DNA from: Rugamonas apoptosis
GTDB taxonomy: Bacteria; Pseudomonadota; Gammaproteobacteria; Burkholderiales; Burkholderiaceae_D
Assembly (NCBI RefSeq): GCF_014042355.1
Contig: NZ_JACEZU010000005.1
Location: forward strand, 62,001 to 126,000
Direction: 5' to 3'
DNA length: 64,000 nt
The position numbers and the translations under genes are program-made. The notes below the pieces were generated by a model. That model saw nothing but the letters and a program-made list of their open reading frames with translations. It did not search any database and was not told the DNA's origin. Positions within the stretch are counted from its first letter, which is position 1. Every line of letters starts with the position of its first letter. Of the stretch, positions 10,150 through 20,840 are shown in pieces.

Positions 10150-11204
10150 AGTACCCTGAACTGCTGCGCTTTGAAGATGCACTGCCCCGGCTGGACCAGT
10201 TTGACACCATCATCGACGTGCGCAGCCCGTCCGAATTCGCGCTCGACCACCTGCCCGGCGCCATCAACTGCCCGGTGCTGGATGACGAACAGCGCATCAA
10301 GGTCGGCACCATGTACAAGCAGGTCAACTCATTCGAGGCCAAGAAAGTGGGCGCGGCCCTGGTGGCGCGCAACATCGCGCAGCACATCGAAGCGCAGTTC
10401 CTGGATAAGCCGCGCGAGTGGAAGCCGCTGGTCTACTGCTGGCGCGGCGGCAACCGCAGCGGCTCCATGGCCCACATCCTGGCCAAGATAGGCTGGCCTG
10501 TGGTGCAACTGGACGGCGGCTACAAGGCTTATCGCAACTACGTGAACGGCGCGCTGGAACAAGCCCCCGCCCTGTCGTTCCGCGTGATCTGCGGCACCAC
10601 GGGCAGCGGCAAGAGCCGCCTGCTGGAAGTGCTGCATGCCGACGGCGCGCAAGTGCTGGACCTGGAGCAGCTGGCCGCCCACCGCGGCTCCGTGCTGGGC
10701 AACCTGCCCAGCCACCCGCAACCCAGCCAGAAAGCCTTCGAGACGATGATCTGGGACCGGCTGCGCAAGTTCGATCCGGCCCGGCCCGTGTTCGTGGAAT
10801 CGGAAAGCAAGAAGGTCGGCCAGCTGCGGGTGCCGGCCGCGCTGATGGATACCATGCGCGGCTCGCCCTGCATCTCGCTCACGCTGTCGCGCGCCAACCG
10901 GGTGCGGCTGCTGATGGAGGACTACGCCCACTTCACGCAAGACCCGGCCACGCTGAACGCGCAACTCGATTGCCTGGTCAGCCTGCACGGCCACGAGAAG
11001 ATCAAGCGCTGGCACGAACTGGCCAATACCGGCCAGATGGAGCTACTGGTGGAGGAGCTGTTGGCCGAGCACTACGACCCTGCCTACCTGCGCTCCATCG
11101 ACCGCAATTTCGTCCAGTTCGACCAGGCGCAGGTGCTGGAACTGGACGATATCTCCCCCGCCGCCTTCCTGGCCGCCGCCCGCCACCTGCAGGCGAGCGC
11201 TTAA
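10146..11204 (+). CDS. selU: tRNA 2-selenouridine synthase (MnmH)
   Basis: This 352-residue MnmH/SelU/YbbB enzyme replaces sulfur with selenium in 2-thiouridine at the tRNA wobble position, through a geranylated intermediate. The N-terminal rhodanese domain (about 1-135) contains the catalytic Cys in VYCWRGGNRSGSMAH. The C-terminal half begins with the P-loop GTTGSGKSRLLEVL. The ATG overlaps the tesA stop by 4 bases (ATGA), indicating one operon. A long upstream extension of the open frame inside tesA is rejected because conservation begins at MKYPELLRFEDAL. A perfect inverted repeat and then a bidirectional terminator follow the stop codon. Confidence 0.93.
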   Translation: MKYPELLRFEDALPRLDQFDTIIDVRSPSEFALDHLPGAINCPVLDDEQRIKVGTMYKQVNSFEAKKVGAALVARNIAQHIEAQFLDKPREWKPLVYCWRGGNRSGSMAHILAKIGWPVVQLDGGYKAYRNYVNGALEQAPALSFRVICGTTGSGKSRLLEVLHADGAQVLDLEQLAAHRGSVLGNLPSHPQPSQKAFETMIWDRLRKFDPARPVFVESESKKVGQLRVPAALMDTMRGSPCISLTLSRANRVRLLMEDYAHFTQDPATLNAQLDCLVSLHGHEKIKRWHELANTGQMELLVEELLAEHYDPAYLRSIDRNFVQFDQAQVLELDDISPAAFLAAARHLQASA

Positions 11205-11206
11205 AG

Positions 11207-11249
11207 AATTCGGGACGTAACACACAAGAATTGTGTTACGTCCCGAATT
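11207..11249. repeat. Perfect 18-bp inverted repeat, 7-base loop
   Basis: Arms 11207-11224 and 11232-11249 are exact reverse complements (AATTCGGGACGTAACACA on the left) around the loop CAAGAAT. The repeat begins 3 bases after the selU stop. It has no U-tract, and a separate ordinary terminator follows at 11263, so this is not a simple terminator. It could be a 3'-end stabiliser, a processing site or a protein-binding dyad. Confidence 0.8.
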
Positions 11250-11262
11250 GAACCTGCCGAAT

Positions 11263-11301
11263 CAAAAAACAAAAGCCGCTGAATGCGGCTTTTGTTTTTT
11301 G
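11263..11301. terminator. Bidirectional intrinsic terminator between selU and ppiD
   Basis: A perfect 17-bp stem (11263-11279 with 11285-11301, loop TGAAT) has a GCCGC core, with A-rich DNA on the 5' side and T-rich DNA on the 3' side. It therefore reads as a rho-independent terminator in both directions for the convergent genes. Confidence 0.92.
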
Positions 11302-11313
11302 GCGTTGCTGAAC

Positions 11314-13239
11314 TTACTTGGCGTCGGCGTCCGTCTTCGCGGCGCTGCTGGCGACGGCCAGCGGCTTGACGATCTTCACCTTGGCCTTCTGCTTCAGCGC
11401 TTCCACGTAATCAAACATCTCCTGCTGCGAAACGATGTTGGCGATCTGGTCAGCCTCAGTCTTGCGGCGCGCTTCATCCTGCTGAGCAGGCTGCTGCACC
11501 TTGCCGATGCGGTAGATGCCATAACCCATGCCCGGCAATTCCACGCCCACGTACGCTGGCAGTTTGCTCGTGTCGGCACGCATGATCTGGCCCATGGCCA
11601 TGCCGTTGATGCCGTCCGCCTTGGCACGCGATACCAGCTTGGCGGCGCCAAAGCCGGTCGCGTCACCTGACTTCTGGAGAGCGGCCAGCTTGTCGCCGCC
11701 CGTCTTCTTGGCCAGTTTCAGCGCTTCTTCCATCGTCACGCGTTGACGGATGGCAGCATCCACTTCGGCCAGCGGACGCTTGGCGGCCGGCTTGAATTCG
11801 ACGATGCGGCCGGCGATCAGGGTGCTCGGCGCCACTTCCACCGCTTCCGTGTTGCGCTTGTTCTGCAGCGAGTCGTTGGTGAACAGCGCGGCCAGGAACT
11901 TGGCGTTGTTGTATGGCGCATTGGCGGCAGCCGGCGATGGCAGGCGCGAGATGTTGGCGGCCGTTTCGATCTTCAGGCCCAGCTTGTCGGCCACCGGCTT
12001 CAGGCTTTCCGCCTGCTCGTACACGGTGTTGGTGAACGCTTCCGCCAATTCGGAATACTTCTTGGCCGCTTTCTGCTTCTTCAGTTCGGCGGCGACGTCG
12101 TTCTTCACTTCGTCCAGCGGCTTGACGGTGGCCGGCTTGAGCGCGGTCACGGTCAGGATGTGGTAACCGAATTCGGACGCCACCACGTCGCTGATCTCGC
12201 CCTGTTTGAGCTTGTAGATGGCGTCTTCCACGGGCTTGACCATGGTGCCTTTTTCGATCACGTCCAGGTCGCCGCCTTGCTGTGCCGAACCCGGGTCTTC
12301 CGACTTGGCCTTGGCGATCTTGGCGAAATCGGCGGGCGCCTTGCGCACTTCAGCCAGGATGGCTTCGGCCTTGGCCTTGGCGGCGGCCTTGTCGGCGGCG
12401 CTGGCATCCTTCTTCACGGCCACCAGGATGTGGCTGGCACGGCGGGTTTCGCCGCTCGTGTAGCGCTGCTGGTTCTGCGCGTAGTAGGCGGCGACGTCGG
12501 CGTCGCTCACGCTCACTTGCGACATCACAGCGTCACTGTTGAAGACCACGTATTCGATCTTGGCCTGCTCAGGCAGTTCGAACATCTTGGCGTTTTTGTC
12601 GTAGAAGGCCTTGACCATGTCGTCCGTGACCTTGACCTGGGCTGCGAATTCGCTGATGGGCAGCACCAGTTCCTGCACTTCGCGCTCTTGCGCGCCGATG
12701 TCGGACACGATCTTGGTCACCGAGCGTGGTGCGAAGCCGGTGTTCTGGATGGCGCCGCTCAGCTGCTGGAAGGCCATGTCACGGCGCATGCGCTGGTCGT
12801 TCATGGCCGGCGTCATGCCTTGCGCGGCCAGGATGGCCTTGTAGCGCTCCATGTCGAACTTGCCTTCGCCACCGAACACTTCCAGGATCGCCTTTTGCAG
12901 GGCCGCGTCGGTCACAGTCAGGTGGCCACGCGCCACTTCCGCGCTCAGGGCCCGCTCGGCGATCATCTGGTCCAGGATGTTTTGCTTGAATTCAGGCGTA
13001 TCGAACATCTTCTGGTCGAACTGGGCGCCCAGGCGCTGGCGATAGCTCTCCAGCTGGTTGCGCAGGGCCGAATCGAACTCTTGCTGGGTCAGCGCGCGGC
13101 CGTCGATCTTGGCGATCGTGTTGGCGTCGTCACCAAAGCTCTTGTAGCCGCTGATACCGACCAGCGCGAAAGACGGAATGATGAGCAGCATCAGGAAGAA
13201 CTGCATCAAGCGTTGATGGGTGCGTATAAATTCAAACAT
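11314..13239 (-). CDS. ppiD: Peptidyl-prolyl cis-trans isomerase PpiD-type periplasmic chaperone
   Basis: This 641-residue inner-membrane-anchored chaperone acts at the periplasmic exit of the Sec translocon. It has one N-terminal membrane segment (about residues 13-31, FFLMLLIIPSFALVGISGY), a SurA-N-like chaperone region, and a parvulin domain around residues 260-370 (ASHILVAV, GGDLDVIEKGTMVKPVEDA, FGYHILTVT). A second, weaker rotamase-like C-terminal part follows. The ATG at 13239 (MFEFIRTHQ) is the typical PpiD start; the frame extends 13 codons upstream without support. It lies downstream of hupB and tRNA genes, as in many Proteobacteria, and has its own promoter-terminator leader at 13276-13447. 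Confidence 0.93.
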   Translation of the reverse strand: MFEFIRTHQRLMQFFLMLLIIPSFALVGISGYKSFGDDANTIAKIDGRALTQQEFDSALRNQLESYRQRLGAQFDQKMFDTPEFKQNILDQMIAERALSAEVARGHLTVTDAALQKAILEVFGGEGKFDMERYKAILAAQGMTPAMNDQRMRRDMAFQQLSGAIQNTGFAPRSVTKIVSDIGAQEREVQELVLPISEFAAQVKVTDDMVKAFYDKNAKMFELPEQAKIEYVVFNSDAVMSQVSVSDADVAAYYAQNQQRYTSGETRRASHILVAVKKDASAADKAAAKAKAEAILAEVRKAPADFAKIAKAKSEDPGSAQQGGDLDVIEKGTMVKPVEDAIYKLKQGEISDVVASEFGYHILTVTALKPATVKPLDEVKNDVAAELKKQKAAKKYSELAEAFTNTVYEQAESLKPVADKLGLKIETAANISRLPSPAAANAPYNNAKFLAALFTNDSLQNKRNTEAVEVAPSTLIAGRIVEFKPAAKRPLAEVDAAIRQRVTMEEALKLAKKTGGDKLAALQKSGDATGFGAAKLVSRAKADGINGMAMGQIMRADTSKLPAYVGVELPGMGYGIYRIGKVQQPAQQDEARRKTEADQIANIVSQQEMFDYVEALKQKAKVKIVKPLAVASSAAKTDADAK

Positions 13240-13282
13240 GGTCAGCCAATTCGGATTGAGTGGAACGTGCACATACAAAAAA

Positions 13283-13302
13283 AGGCGAACTCCCGTTCGC
13301 CT
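13283..13302 (-). terminator. Intrinsic terminator in the ppiD leader
   Basis: An 8-bp perfect stem (13283-13290 with 13295-13302, loop TCCC on the plus strand) is followed in the minus-strand direction by seven T residues. It lies 44 bases before the ppiD start and downstream of a good minus-strand promoter. It either ends a small RNA or attenuates ppiD. Confidence 0.85.
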
Positions 13303-13418
13303 CTTCTATGTCGGGCGTGGTGGTGGGAGCGACTTGCTCCGGCCAACTTCGCCTTTAAATTCAACGAGTTATACGGCACAGTGAACGAAAAACCTGCCGA
13401 ATAAATCGGTATCACGCG

Positions 13419-13447
13419 ATTTTACAGTGAGCCTCAGTCGATAGCAA
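13419..13447 (-). promoter_or_regulatory. Sigma-70-type promoter for the ppiD leader / small RNA
   Basis: On the minus strand TTGCTA (13447-13442) and TAAAAT (13424-13419) are separated by 17 bases, matching the -35 and -10 consensus at 4/6 and 5/6. The predicted start near 13412 gives an RNA of about 135 nt up to the terminator ending near 13276. Prediction by eye only. Confidence 0.5.
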
Positions 13448-13573
13448 GAGTAAATCAATTGCAACATAAGCCACACGGTGGCCTGCCGCGCATGGCCTAG
13501 CAACAGCGCGGCAACGGCCCGATAAAAACAGGTGAAGTTTAAATGAGCAATCATCGGCGCGGAAAAAGAAAAA

Positions 13574-13599
13574 CCCCGCAGCCGATAACGGCTGCGGGG
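13574..13599 (-). terminator. Terminator of the tRNA-Val/Asp/Asp unit
   Basis: A 10-bp GC-rich perfect stem (CCCCGCAGCC with its complement, loop GATAAC) is followed on the minus strand by TTTTTCTTTTT. It lies just downstream of the last tRNA-Asp gene. Confidence 0.93.
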
Positions 13600-13609
13600 T
13601 ATCTTGTTC

Positions 13610-13686
13610 TGGCGGAGCGGACGGGACTCGAACCCGCGACCCCCGGCGTGACAGGCCGGTATTCTAACCAACTGAACTACCGCTCC
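13610..13686 (-). tRNA. tRNA-Asp (GTC), copy 2
   Basis: This 77-nt cloverleaf has acceptor GGAGCGG/CCGCTCC, discriminator G and encoded CCA (complement at 13610-13612). The anticodon GTC is at 13652-13650 in the loop CTGTCAC. The T-arm GGTTCGAGTCC is present. It is identical to the copy at 13715-13791. Confidence 0.97.
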
Positions 13687-13714
13687 TGGGTTAGACATTT
13701 AATTTCGCATTTGC

Positions 13715-13791
13715 TGGCGGAGCGGACGGGACTCGAACCCGCGACCCCCGGCGTGACAGGCCGGTATTCTAACCAACTGAACTACCGCTCC
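13715..13791 (-). tRNA. tRNA-Asp (GTC), copy 1
   Basis: This 77-nt gene is identical to the other tRNA-Asp gene, 28 bases away, with CCA encoded. The two copies create a spurious repeated open frame (AERTGLEPATPGVTG twice) on the plus strand. Confidence 0.97.
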
Positions 13792-13816
13792 TGCAAATGC
13801 TGGTACTGCCTGACTG

Positions 13817-13892
13817 TGGTGGGCGCTGAGAGGCTCGAACTCCCGACCTAAGCCTTGTAAGGGCTCCGCTCTACCAACTGAGCTAAGCGCCC
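13817..13892 (-). tRNA. tRNA-Val (TAC)
   Basis: This 76-nt cloverleaf has acceptor GGGCGCT/AGCGCCC, encoded CCA and anticodon TAC at 13859-13857 (loop CTTACAA). It is the first gene of the tRNA-Val/Asp/Asp cluster between hupB and ppiD. Confidence 0.95.
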
Positions 13893-13912
13893 CACATCAT
13901 GCACAAACAAAT

Positions 13913-13932
13913 CGGTGAGCGTCCACTCACCG
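13913..13932 (-). terminator. hupB terminator
   Basis: A 7-bp stem CGGTGAG/CTCACCG (loop of 6) lies directly after the hupB stop and is followed on the minus strand by ATTTGTTTG. The U-tract is imperfect, so partial read-through into the tRNA genes is possible. Confidence 0.65.
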
Positions 13933-13939
13933 AAGTCCG

Positions 13940-14212
13940 TTAGTTTACAGCATCTTTCAAAGCTTTGCCAGCTTTAAATTTAGGAACTTTTGCTGCGTCG
14001 ATGGTGATTTCTTCCTTGGTGCGCGGATTGCGGCCGGTACGGGCGGCGCGTTCGCTCACGGAGAAAGTGCCAAAGCCGACCAGGGTGACGCTGTCGTTCT
14101 TTTGCAAGGTTGTCGTTACACCGTCGATCACCGCATCGAGTGCGCGCGCCGCAGCCGCTTTCGAAATATCGGCGGATTGGGCAATATGGTCGATCAATTC
14201 AGTCTTATTCAC
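13940..14212 (-). CDS. hupB: DNA-binding protein HU
   Basis: This 90-residue nucleoid protein binds and bends DNA without strong sequence preference. It has the HU core [28 protein letters not shown] (DNA-binding arm) and a [15 protein letters not shown] end. The start is inferred to be GTG at 14212: GGGGAA lies 4 bases upstream and the protein then has the standard HU length. An upstream GTG at 14227 would add 5 residues but has no ribosome-binding site. Placement after lon is the usual lon-hupB-ppiD order. Confidence 0.95.
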   Translation of the reverse strand: MNKTELIDHIAQSADISKAAAARALDAVIDGVTTTLQKNDSVTLVGFGTFSVSERAARTGRNPRTKEEITIDAAKVPKFKAGKALKDAVN

Positions 14213-14258
14213 TAGCTTCCCCGTCACAAAGGTTTATATCGTTGCACCGCTATTTAAT

Positions 14259-14274
14259 CGCCATTCAAATGGCG
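14259..14274. promoter_or_regulatory. Dyad in the hupB upstream region
   Basis: CGCCATT-CA-AATGGCG is a perfect 7-bp inverted repeat with a 2-base centre, 47 bases upstream of the hupB start. It resembles an operator more than a hairpin. No known factor is assigned. Confidence 0.35.
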
Positions 14275-14366
14275 CGCTAAACGCGGCTGAGAAAAATCTC
14301 AGGCCGTATTAAACAAGCCGCACTCGCTTTATGTCAAGGCTTTAAGCCAGGAATAAGGACTTAAAT

Positions 14367-14399
14367 AACAAACAAGCGCCTCGCGGGCGCTTGTTTGTT
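14367..14399 (-). terminator. lon terminator
   Basis: A 14-bp perfect stem (14367-14380 with 14386-14399, loop TCGCG) starts 20 bases after the lon stop codon. The stem ends in TTGTTTGTT, so it can act as an intrinsic terminator on either strand. Confidence 0.88.
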
Positions 14400-14418
14400 C
14401 ATTGCGGGACACAGAAAG

Positions 14419-16830
<2,412 letters not shown>

Positions 16831-16859
16831 GGCGTACCTTATGTGAAAGCGTGTTTATG

Positions 16860-16888
16860 ATGTGGGCGCAATGTGGCCGTATCACAAG
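16860..16888 (-). promoter_or_regulatory. Possible heat-shock (sigma-32) promoter of lon
   Basis: On the minus strand CTTGTGA (16888-16882), 15 bases and CCCACAT (16866-16860) resemble the sigma-32 pattern CTTGAAA-N-CCCCAT, about 30 bases before the lon start. lon is a classical sigma-32 gene. The match is partial, so this remains tentative. Confidence 0.35.
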
Positions 16889-16972
16889 ACCAGCGTCCAG
16901 AAAAAATTCCAGGCGTTCACTTTTTGGCCGGGAAACTGGAGGCCGTGCTCTAAAAGTCTACAGTTCAAATAA

Positions 16973-17010
16973 AAAAGCCACGCGCGGCGCAGGTGTCGCG
17001 AGTGGCTTTT
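16973..17010 (-). terminator. clpX terminator
   Basis: A 9-bp stem AAAAGCCAC/GTGGCTTTT closes a GC-rich 20-base loop and is followed on the minus strand by a T-rich tract (TTTTTTATTT). It lies between clpX and lon. Confidence 0.85.
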
Positions 17011-17055
17011 CGAATGAAGCCTGCATCTTTTATTGATTTAAATTGTACCGCCTTG

Positions 17056-17099
17056 CCCCGGAGATGCGAAACCCTTTTTTCGCATTTGTGTCTCCGGGG
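17056..17099 (-). other. Long imperfect hairpin just after clpX
   Basis: CCCCGGAGA (17056-17064) pairs with TCTCCGGGG (17091-17099), with an inner TGCGAA/TTCGCA stem and a 6-base bulge. It lies 12 bases after the clpX stop and has no U-tract. It may protect the 3' end ahead of the true terminator at 16973. Confidence 0.5.
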
Positions 17100-17111
17100 T
17101 ATTGAGTCTAT

Positions 17112-18380
17112 TTAATTTTCGCCAGAAACTTTTGCCTGTTCCTGATAAATTAATAATGGTTTGGCGCCGCTGGTGATGGTATTTTCATCAATCACCACCT
17201 TGGTGACGTTTTGCTGGTTCGGCAATTCGTACATGATATCGAGCAGCGCGTGTTCCAGGATGGAACGCAGGCCACGGGCGCCGGTCTTGCGGGCCAGCGC
17301 CTTGCGGGCGATGGCGTGCAGCGCGGCGGGACGGATTTCCAGCTCCGCCCCTTCCATGTCCAGCAGCTTCGAGTATTGCTTGACCAGTGCGTTTTTCGGC
17401 TCGATCAGGATCTGGATCAGTGCCTCTTCCGTCAGTTCCGACAGCGTGGCGACCACGGGCAAACGGCCCACCAGCTCGGGGATCAGGCCGAACTTGATCA
17501 GGTCTTCCGGTTCCGCTTCCTGCAGCACGTCGCTGGCCGAACGTTCGGACTTGCTCTTCACGCTGGCCGAGAAGCCGATGCCGCTCTTTTCGGAACGGTT
17601 GGAAATCACCTTGGCCAGGCCGTCGAAGGCGCCGCCGCAGATGAACATGATGTTGGTGGTGTCGATCTGCACGAAGTCCTGGTTCGGGTGCTTGCGGCCA
17701 CCTTGCGGCGGGACGGAAGCCATGGTGCCTTCGATCAGCTTCAGCAGCGCCTGCTGCACGCCCTCGCCCGACACGTCGCGCGTGATGGACGGATTGTCGG
17801 ACTTGCGGGAAATCTTGTCGATCTCATCGATGTAGACGATGCCGCGTTGCGCCTTGTCCACATCGTAGTTGCAACTTTGCAACAGTTTCTGGATGATATT
17901 CTCGACGTCCTCGCCCACATAACCCGCTTCCGTCAGCGTGGTGGCGTCGGCGATCACGAAAGGCACGTTGAGCATGCGGGCCAGGGTCTGGGCCAGCAGG
18001 GTCTTGCCGGAGCCGGTGGGGCCGACCAGCAGGATGTTGCTCTTGGCCAGTTCCACGTCGTCTTTCTTGCCCAGGTGCTTGAGGCGCTTGTAGTGGTTGT
18101 ACACCGCCACCGACAGGATGCGCTTGGCCGTTTGCTGACCGATCACGTACTGGTCCAGCAAGTCCTTGATTTCTTGCGGCGTGGGCAGGTCCGACTTGGC
18201 GCCCGTGACCGATTCGATGGCCGACGTTTCGTCGCGGATGATGTCATTGCACAAGTCAATGCACTCGTCGCAGATGAAGACGGACGGGCCGGCGATAAGT
18301 TTCTTTACCTCGTGCTGGCTCTTGCCGCAAAACGAGCAGTACAGTAATTTTTCGCCGCTGGAGGATTTTTTGTCTGACAT
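17112..18380 (-). CDS. clpX: ATP-dependent Clp protease ATP-binding subunit ClpX
   Basis: This 422-residue AAA+ unfoldase delivers tagged substrates to ClpP. The N-terminal zinc-binding domain has four Cys (YCSFCGKS ... [10 protein letters not shown]). Walker A is [12 protein letters not shown], the pore loop GYVGEDVE and Walker [11 protein letters not shown]. The IGF loop (KSGIGFSA) that docks on ClpP is present. The length is standard. It lies downstream of clpP, but a strong hairpin at 18478-18509 separates the two, so clpX probably has partly independent expression. Confidence 0.98.
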   Translation of the reverse strand: MSDKKSSSGEKLLYCSFCGKSQHEVKKLIAGPSVFICDECIDLCNDIIRDETSAIESVTGAKSDLPTPQEIKDLLDQYVIGQQTAKRILSVAVYNHYKRLKHLGKKDDVELAKSNILLVGPTGSGKTLLAQTLARMLNVPFVIADATTLTEAGYVGEDVENIIQKLLQSCNYDVDKAQRGIVYIDEIDKISRKSDNPSITRDVSGEGVQQALLKLIEGTMASVPPQGGRKHPNQDFVQIDTTNIMFICGGAFDGLAKVISNRSEKSGIGFSASVKSKSERSASDVLQEAEPEDLIKFGLIPELVGRLPVVATLSELTEEALIQILIEPKNALVKQYSKLLDMEGAELEIRPAALHAIARKALARKTGARGLRSILEHALLDIMYELPNQQNVTKVVIDENTITSGAKPLLIYQEQAKVSGEN

Positions 18381-18477
18381 GGGGCAGTTTTCTTTGGTTT
18401 ACCAGGTTGTGTCCGGTGCTACTGTGTGCGGCAGGAAAAAATCCGCCCACAACTACATGCTACCCGAAATAAAAACG

Positions 18478-18509
18478 AAACGCCCGAACGTTTGAGCGTC
18501 CGGGCGTTT
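18478..18509 (-). terminator. Terminator between clpP and clpX
   Basis: A 9-bp stem AAACGCCCG/CGGGCGTTT with a further inner pairing (ACG/CGT) lies after the clpP stop. The minus strand continues TTTCGTTTTTATTT. T residues on the plus side also make it symmetric. Confidence 0.85.
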
Positions 18510-18534
18510 TTTCAGCAATTGCGCTTGGGACGCA

Positions 18535-19161
18535 TCAAGCGCGGGAGGTCAACACTTTGTCGATCAACCCGTACTCGGTGGCTTCCTCGGCCGACAGGAA
18601 GCGGTCGCGGTCGGTGTCCTTGGCGATCTGCTCGATCGTCTGGCCCGTGCGTTCCGCCAGGATACTGTTCAGGCGGTGGCGCAAATAGAGAATTTCCTTG
18701 GCCTGGATCTCGATGTCGGACGCCTGGCCCTGGGACCCGCCGGACGGCTGGTGAATCATGATGCGCGAGTTCGGCAGCGAAAAACGCTTGCCCTTGGCGC
18801 CGGCGGCCAGCAGGAAGGCGCCCATGGAGGCGGCCATGCCGGTGCACAACGTGGACACGTCGGGCTTGATGAACTGCATCGTATCGAAGATCGCCAGGCC
18901 GGCCGAGACGGAACCGCCAGGAGAGTTGATGTACAGCGAGATATCCTTGTCAGGATTTTCGCTTTCCAGGAACAGCAACTGGGCGACGATCAGGTTGGCC
19001 ATCTGGTCGTTGACGGGGCCTACCATGAACACCACGCGTTCCTTGAGCAGGCGCGAGTAGATGTCGTAGGAGCGCTCGCCGCGGCCGCTTTGTTCCACCA
19101 CCATCGGCACCAGGCCGAGCATTTCAGTGTCCAGCGCCGGATTTCGGTTCATTCCAGTCAT
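18535..19161 (-). CDS. clpP: ATP-dependent Clp protease proteolytic subunit ClpP
   Basis: This 208-residue serine peptidase forms the tetradecameric ClpP barrel. The catalytic triad is visible: Ser in TGMAASMGA (about residue 112), His in MIHQPSGG (about 137) and Asp in AKDTDRDRF (about 182). The ATG at 19161 is chosen because AAGGA lies 6 bases upstream and the length then matches the family (E. coli 207). An ATG at 19152 and an upstream extension to 19194 are possible alternatives. It follows tig in the usual order. Confidence 0.97.
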   Translation of the reverse strand: MTGMNRNPALDTEMLGLVPMVVEQSGRGERSYDIYSRLLKERVVFMVGPVNDQMANLIVAQLLFLESENPDKDISLYINSPGGSVSAGLAIFDTMQFIKPDVSTLCTGMAASMGAFLLAAGAKGKRFSLPNSRIMIHQPSGGSQGQASDIEIQAKEILYLRHRLNSILAERTGQTIEQIAKDTDRDRFLSAEEATEYGLIDKVLTSRA

Positions 19162-19214
19162 TCCTTTTCCTTGTGAAGCAGACAGGCTGGCCACGGGGAC
19201 CAGCCTGAGCTGAA

Positions 19215-20555
19215 TTACGCTTGAGCGTTGCTTCCCATCAGTTCGTCGAAGGCGATCGCCTTGGACGAGGTTTTCGACAGGCCCAGGACATAGTTGACGA
19301 CGTTTTCTTCCAATACAAGAGCTTCCACTTCCGCCAGACGACGACGATCGCTGTAGTAGTACTTCAGCACTTCACGTGGATCTTCGTAGCTCTGGGCGAA
19401 ATCTTCCACCTGGGCCTTGACTTGCTCAGGGGTCGCTTGCAGCTTCTGCTCGCCGACCAGTTGCGACAGGATCAGGCCCAGGCGTACGCGACGCTCAGCC
19501 TTGTCCTTGAACAGTTCTGGTGGGAATGGCACGTCCTTGACGTTCATGCCGCGCTGCGCCATGTCCTGACGGGTCATTTCGGCCAGACGCTCGGTGTCCT
19601 GGGCGATCAGTGCCTGTGGCACGTCCAGGGTGGCGGTCTTGACCAGGGTTTCCATCACGGCTTCCTTGTTGCGGGCCTTGATGCGGCCAGCCACTTCGCG
19701 TTCCAGGTTGACTTTGATGTCGTCGCGCATTTTGGCGACGTCGCCATCGGCCACGCCCAGCGATTTAGCGAACTCGGCGTCCACTTCCGGCAGGTGCGCC
19801 CATTCCAGCTTCTTCAGGGTGATGGTAAACGAGGCGGTCTTGCCGGCCACGTCCTTGCCATGGTAGTCCTCTGGGAAGGCCAGTGGGAAGGTCTTGGCTT
19901 CGCCCACTTTCAGGCCGACGGTGGCGGCTTCGAATTCTGGCAGCATGCGGCCTTCACCCAGCACGAAGGCGTAGTCATCAGCCTTGCCGCCTGGGAATTC
20001 CACGCCGTCGATCGAGCCGACGAAGTCCACGGTCACGCGGTCGCCGTTGGCGGCGATCGCTGCGCCACCGTCGCCGTGTTCACCGGCTTCACCCTTGGTG
20101 TGGTAGTGCACGCGCTGCTTGCGCAGGATGTCGATGGTCTTGTCGATTTCGGCGTCGGACACTTCCGACTTCACGGTTTCGATTTCCACGGCGGTCAGGT
20201 CGCCGATCACCACTTCCGGGTACACTTCGAACGTCGCGTCGAAGGCCAGCTGGCCTTCCGGCGCTTCGTTCTTAGGCTCGATGCGTGGGTAGCCAGCGAC
20301 GCGCAGGTTGTTTTCGTTGGCGGCGTCGTTGAACGCGCGGCCCACTTTATCATTCAGCACTTCGGTTTCGATCTGATAACCGTATTGTGCTGCGACCATT
20401 TTCAAAGGAACTTTGCCCGGACGGAAGCCAGGTGCCTTAGCCGACTTGGCTTGCACTTTCAGGCGCTTCTCCACTTCCGTGCGGACATCAGTCAGCGGGA
20501 AGGAGATCGTGATACGACGTTCGAGTTTGCCCAAGGTTTCGACTGCAGTTGCCAT
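19215..20555 (-). CDS. tig: Trigger factor (ribosome-associated chaperone)
   Basis: This 446-residue chaperone and prolyl isomerase binds nascent chains at the ribosome exit. The N-terminal ribosome-binding domain includes the signature-like GFRPGKVP (about residues 43-50). An FKBP-type PPIase domain spans about 165-255 ([25 protein letters not shown]). A helical C-terminal substrate cradle follows. The length is typical. A tRNA-Leu gene ends 35 bases upstream on the same strand, so part of the tig mRNA may be processed from a tRNA precursor. Confidence 0.97.
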   Translation of the reverse strand: MATAVETLGKLERRITISFPLTDVRTEVEKRLKVQAKSAKAPGFRPGKVPLKMVAAQYGYQIETEVLNDKVGRAFNDAANENNLRVAGYPRIEPKNEAPEGQLAFDATFEVYPEVVIGDLTAVEIETVKSEVSDAEIDKTIDILRKQRVHYHTKGEAGEHGDGGAAIAANGDRVTVDFVGSIDGVEFPGGKADDYAFVLGEGRMLPEFEAATVGLKVGEAKTFPLAFPEDYHGKDVAGKTASFTITLKKLEWAHLPEVDAEFAKSLGVADGDVAKMRDDIKVNLEREVAGRIKARNKEAVMETLVKTATLDVPQALIAQDTERLAEMTRQDMAQRGMNVKDVPFPPELFKDKAERRVRLGLILSQLVGEQKLQATPEQVKAQVEDFAQSYEDPREVLKYYYSDRRRLAEVEALVLEENVVNYVLGLSKTSSKAIAFDELMGSNAQA

Positions 20556-20590
20556 GTTTAAAAATCGTCCAAAAAATTTATGAATACAGT

Positions 20591-20677
20591 TGGTGCGAGG
20601 AGGGGGACTCGAACCCCCACACCATTGCTGGCGTCAGGACCTAAACCTGGTGCGTCTACCAATTTCGCCATCCTCGC
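20591..20677 (-). tRNA. tRNA-Leu (TAG)
   Basis: This 87-nt class II tRNA has a long variable arm. The acceptor is GCGAGGA/TCCTCGC with A and encoded CCA (complement at 20591-20593). The anticodon TAG is read from 20643-20641 (AGGTTTAGGTCC). It lies immediately upstream of tig. Confidence 0.95.
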
Positions 20678-20698
20678 GGCATGTTTGCACAAAAGCAA

Positions 20699-20729
20699 AG
20701 GGCGACCCGTAAGTGAAAACGGTCGCCCT
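20699..20729 (-). terminator. Terminator-like hairpin between the RND operon and tRNA-Leu
   Basis: A 9-bp perfect stem AGGGCGACC/GGTCGCCCT (loop of 13) is followed on the minus strand by TTTGCTTTTG. It most likely ends the RND pump mRNA. It leaves only 21 bases to the tRNA-Leu 5' end, so the tRNA promoter must lie upstream of or within this region. Confidence 0.7.
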
Positions 20730-20840
20730 ATCCCGCCTCGCAGTGGGAGCTTTCAACTTCAACGCGGTATTCTAACGGGTTTTTCGGCGAAATGTGGCGT
20801 TTTTTAACTTATCGCCAACATCCCGCCTACTTTCGTTTAT

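Noticed and set aside
13543..13851. Open frame with the repeated peptide AERTGLEPATPGVTGRYSN
   Set aside because: It is the antisense translation of the two identical tRNA-Asp genes and is a well-known annotation artefact.
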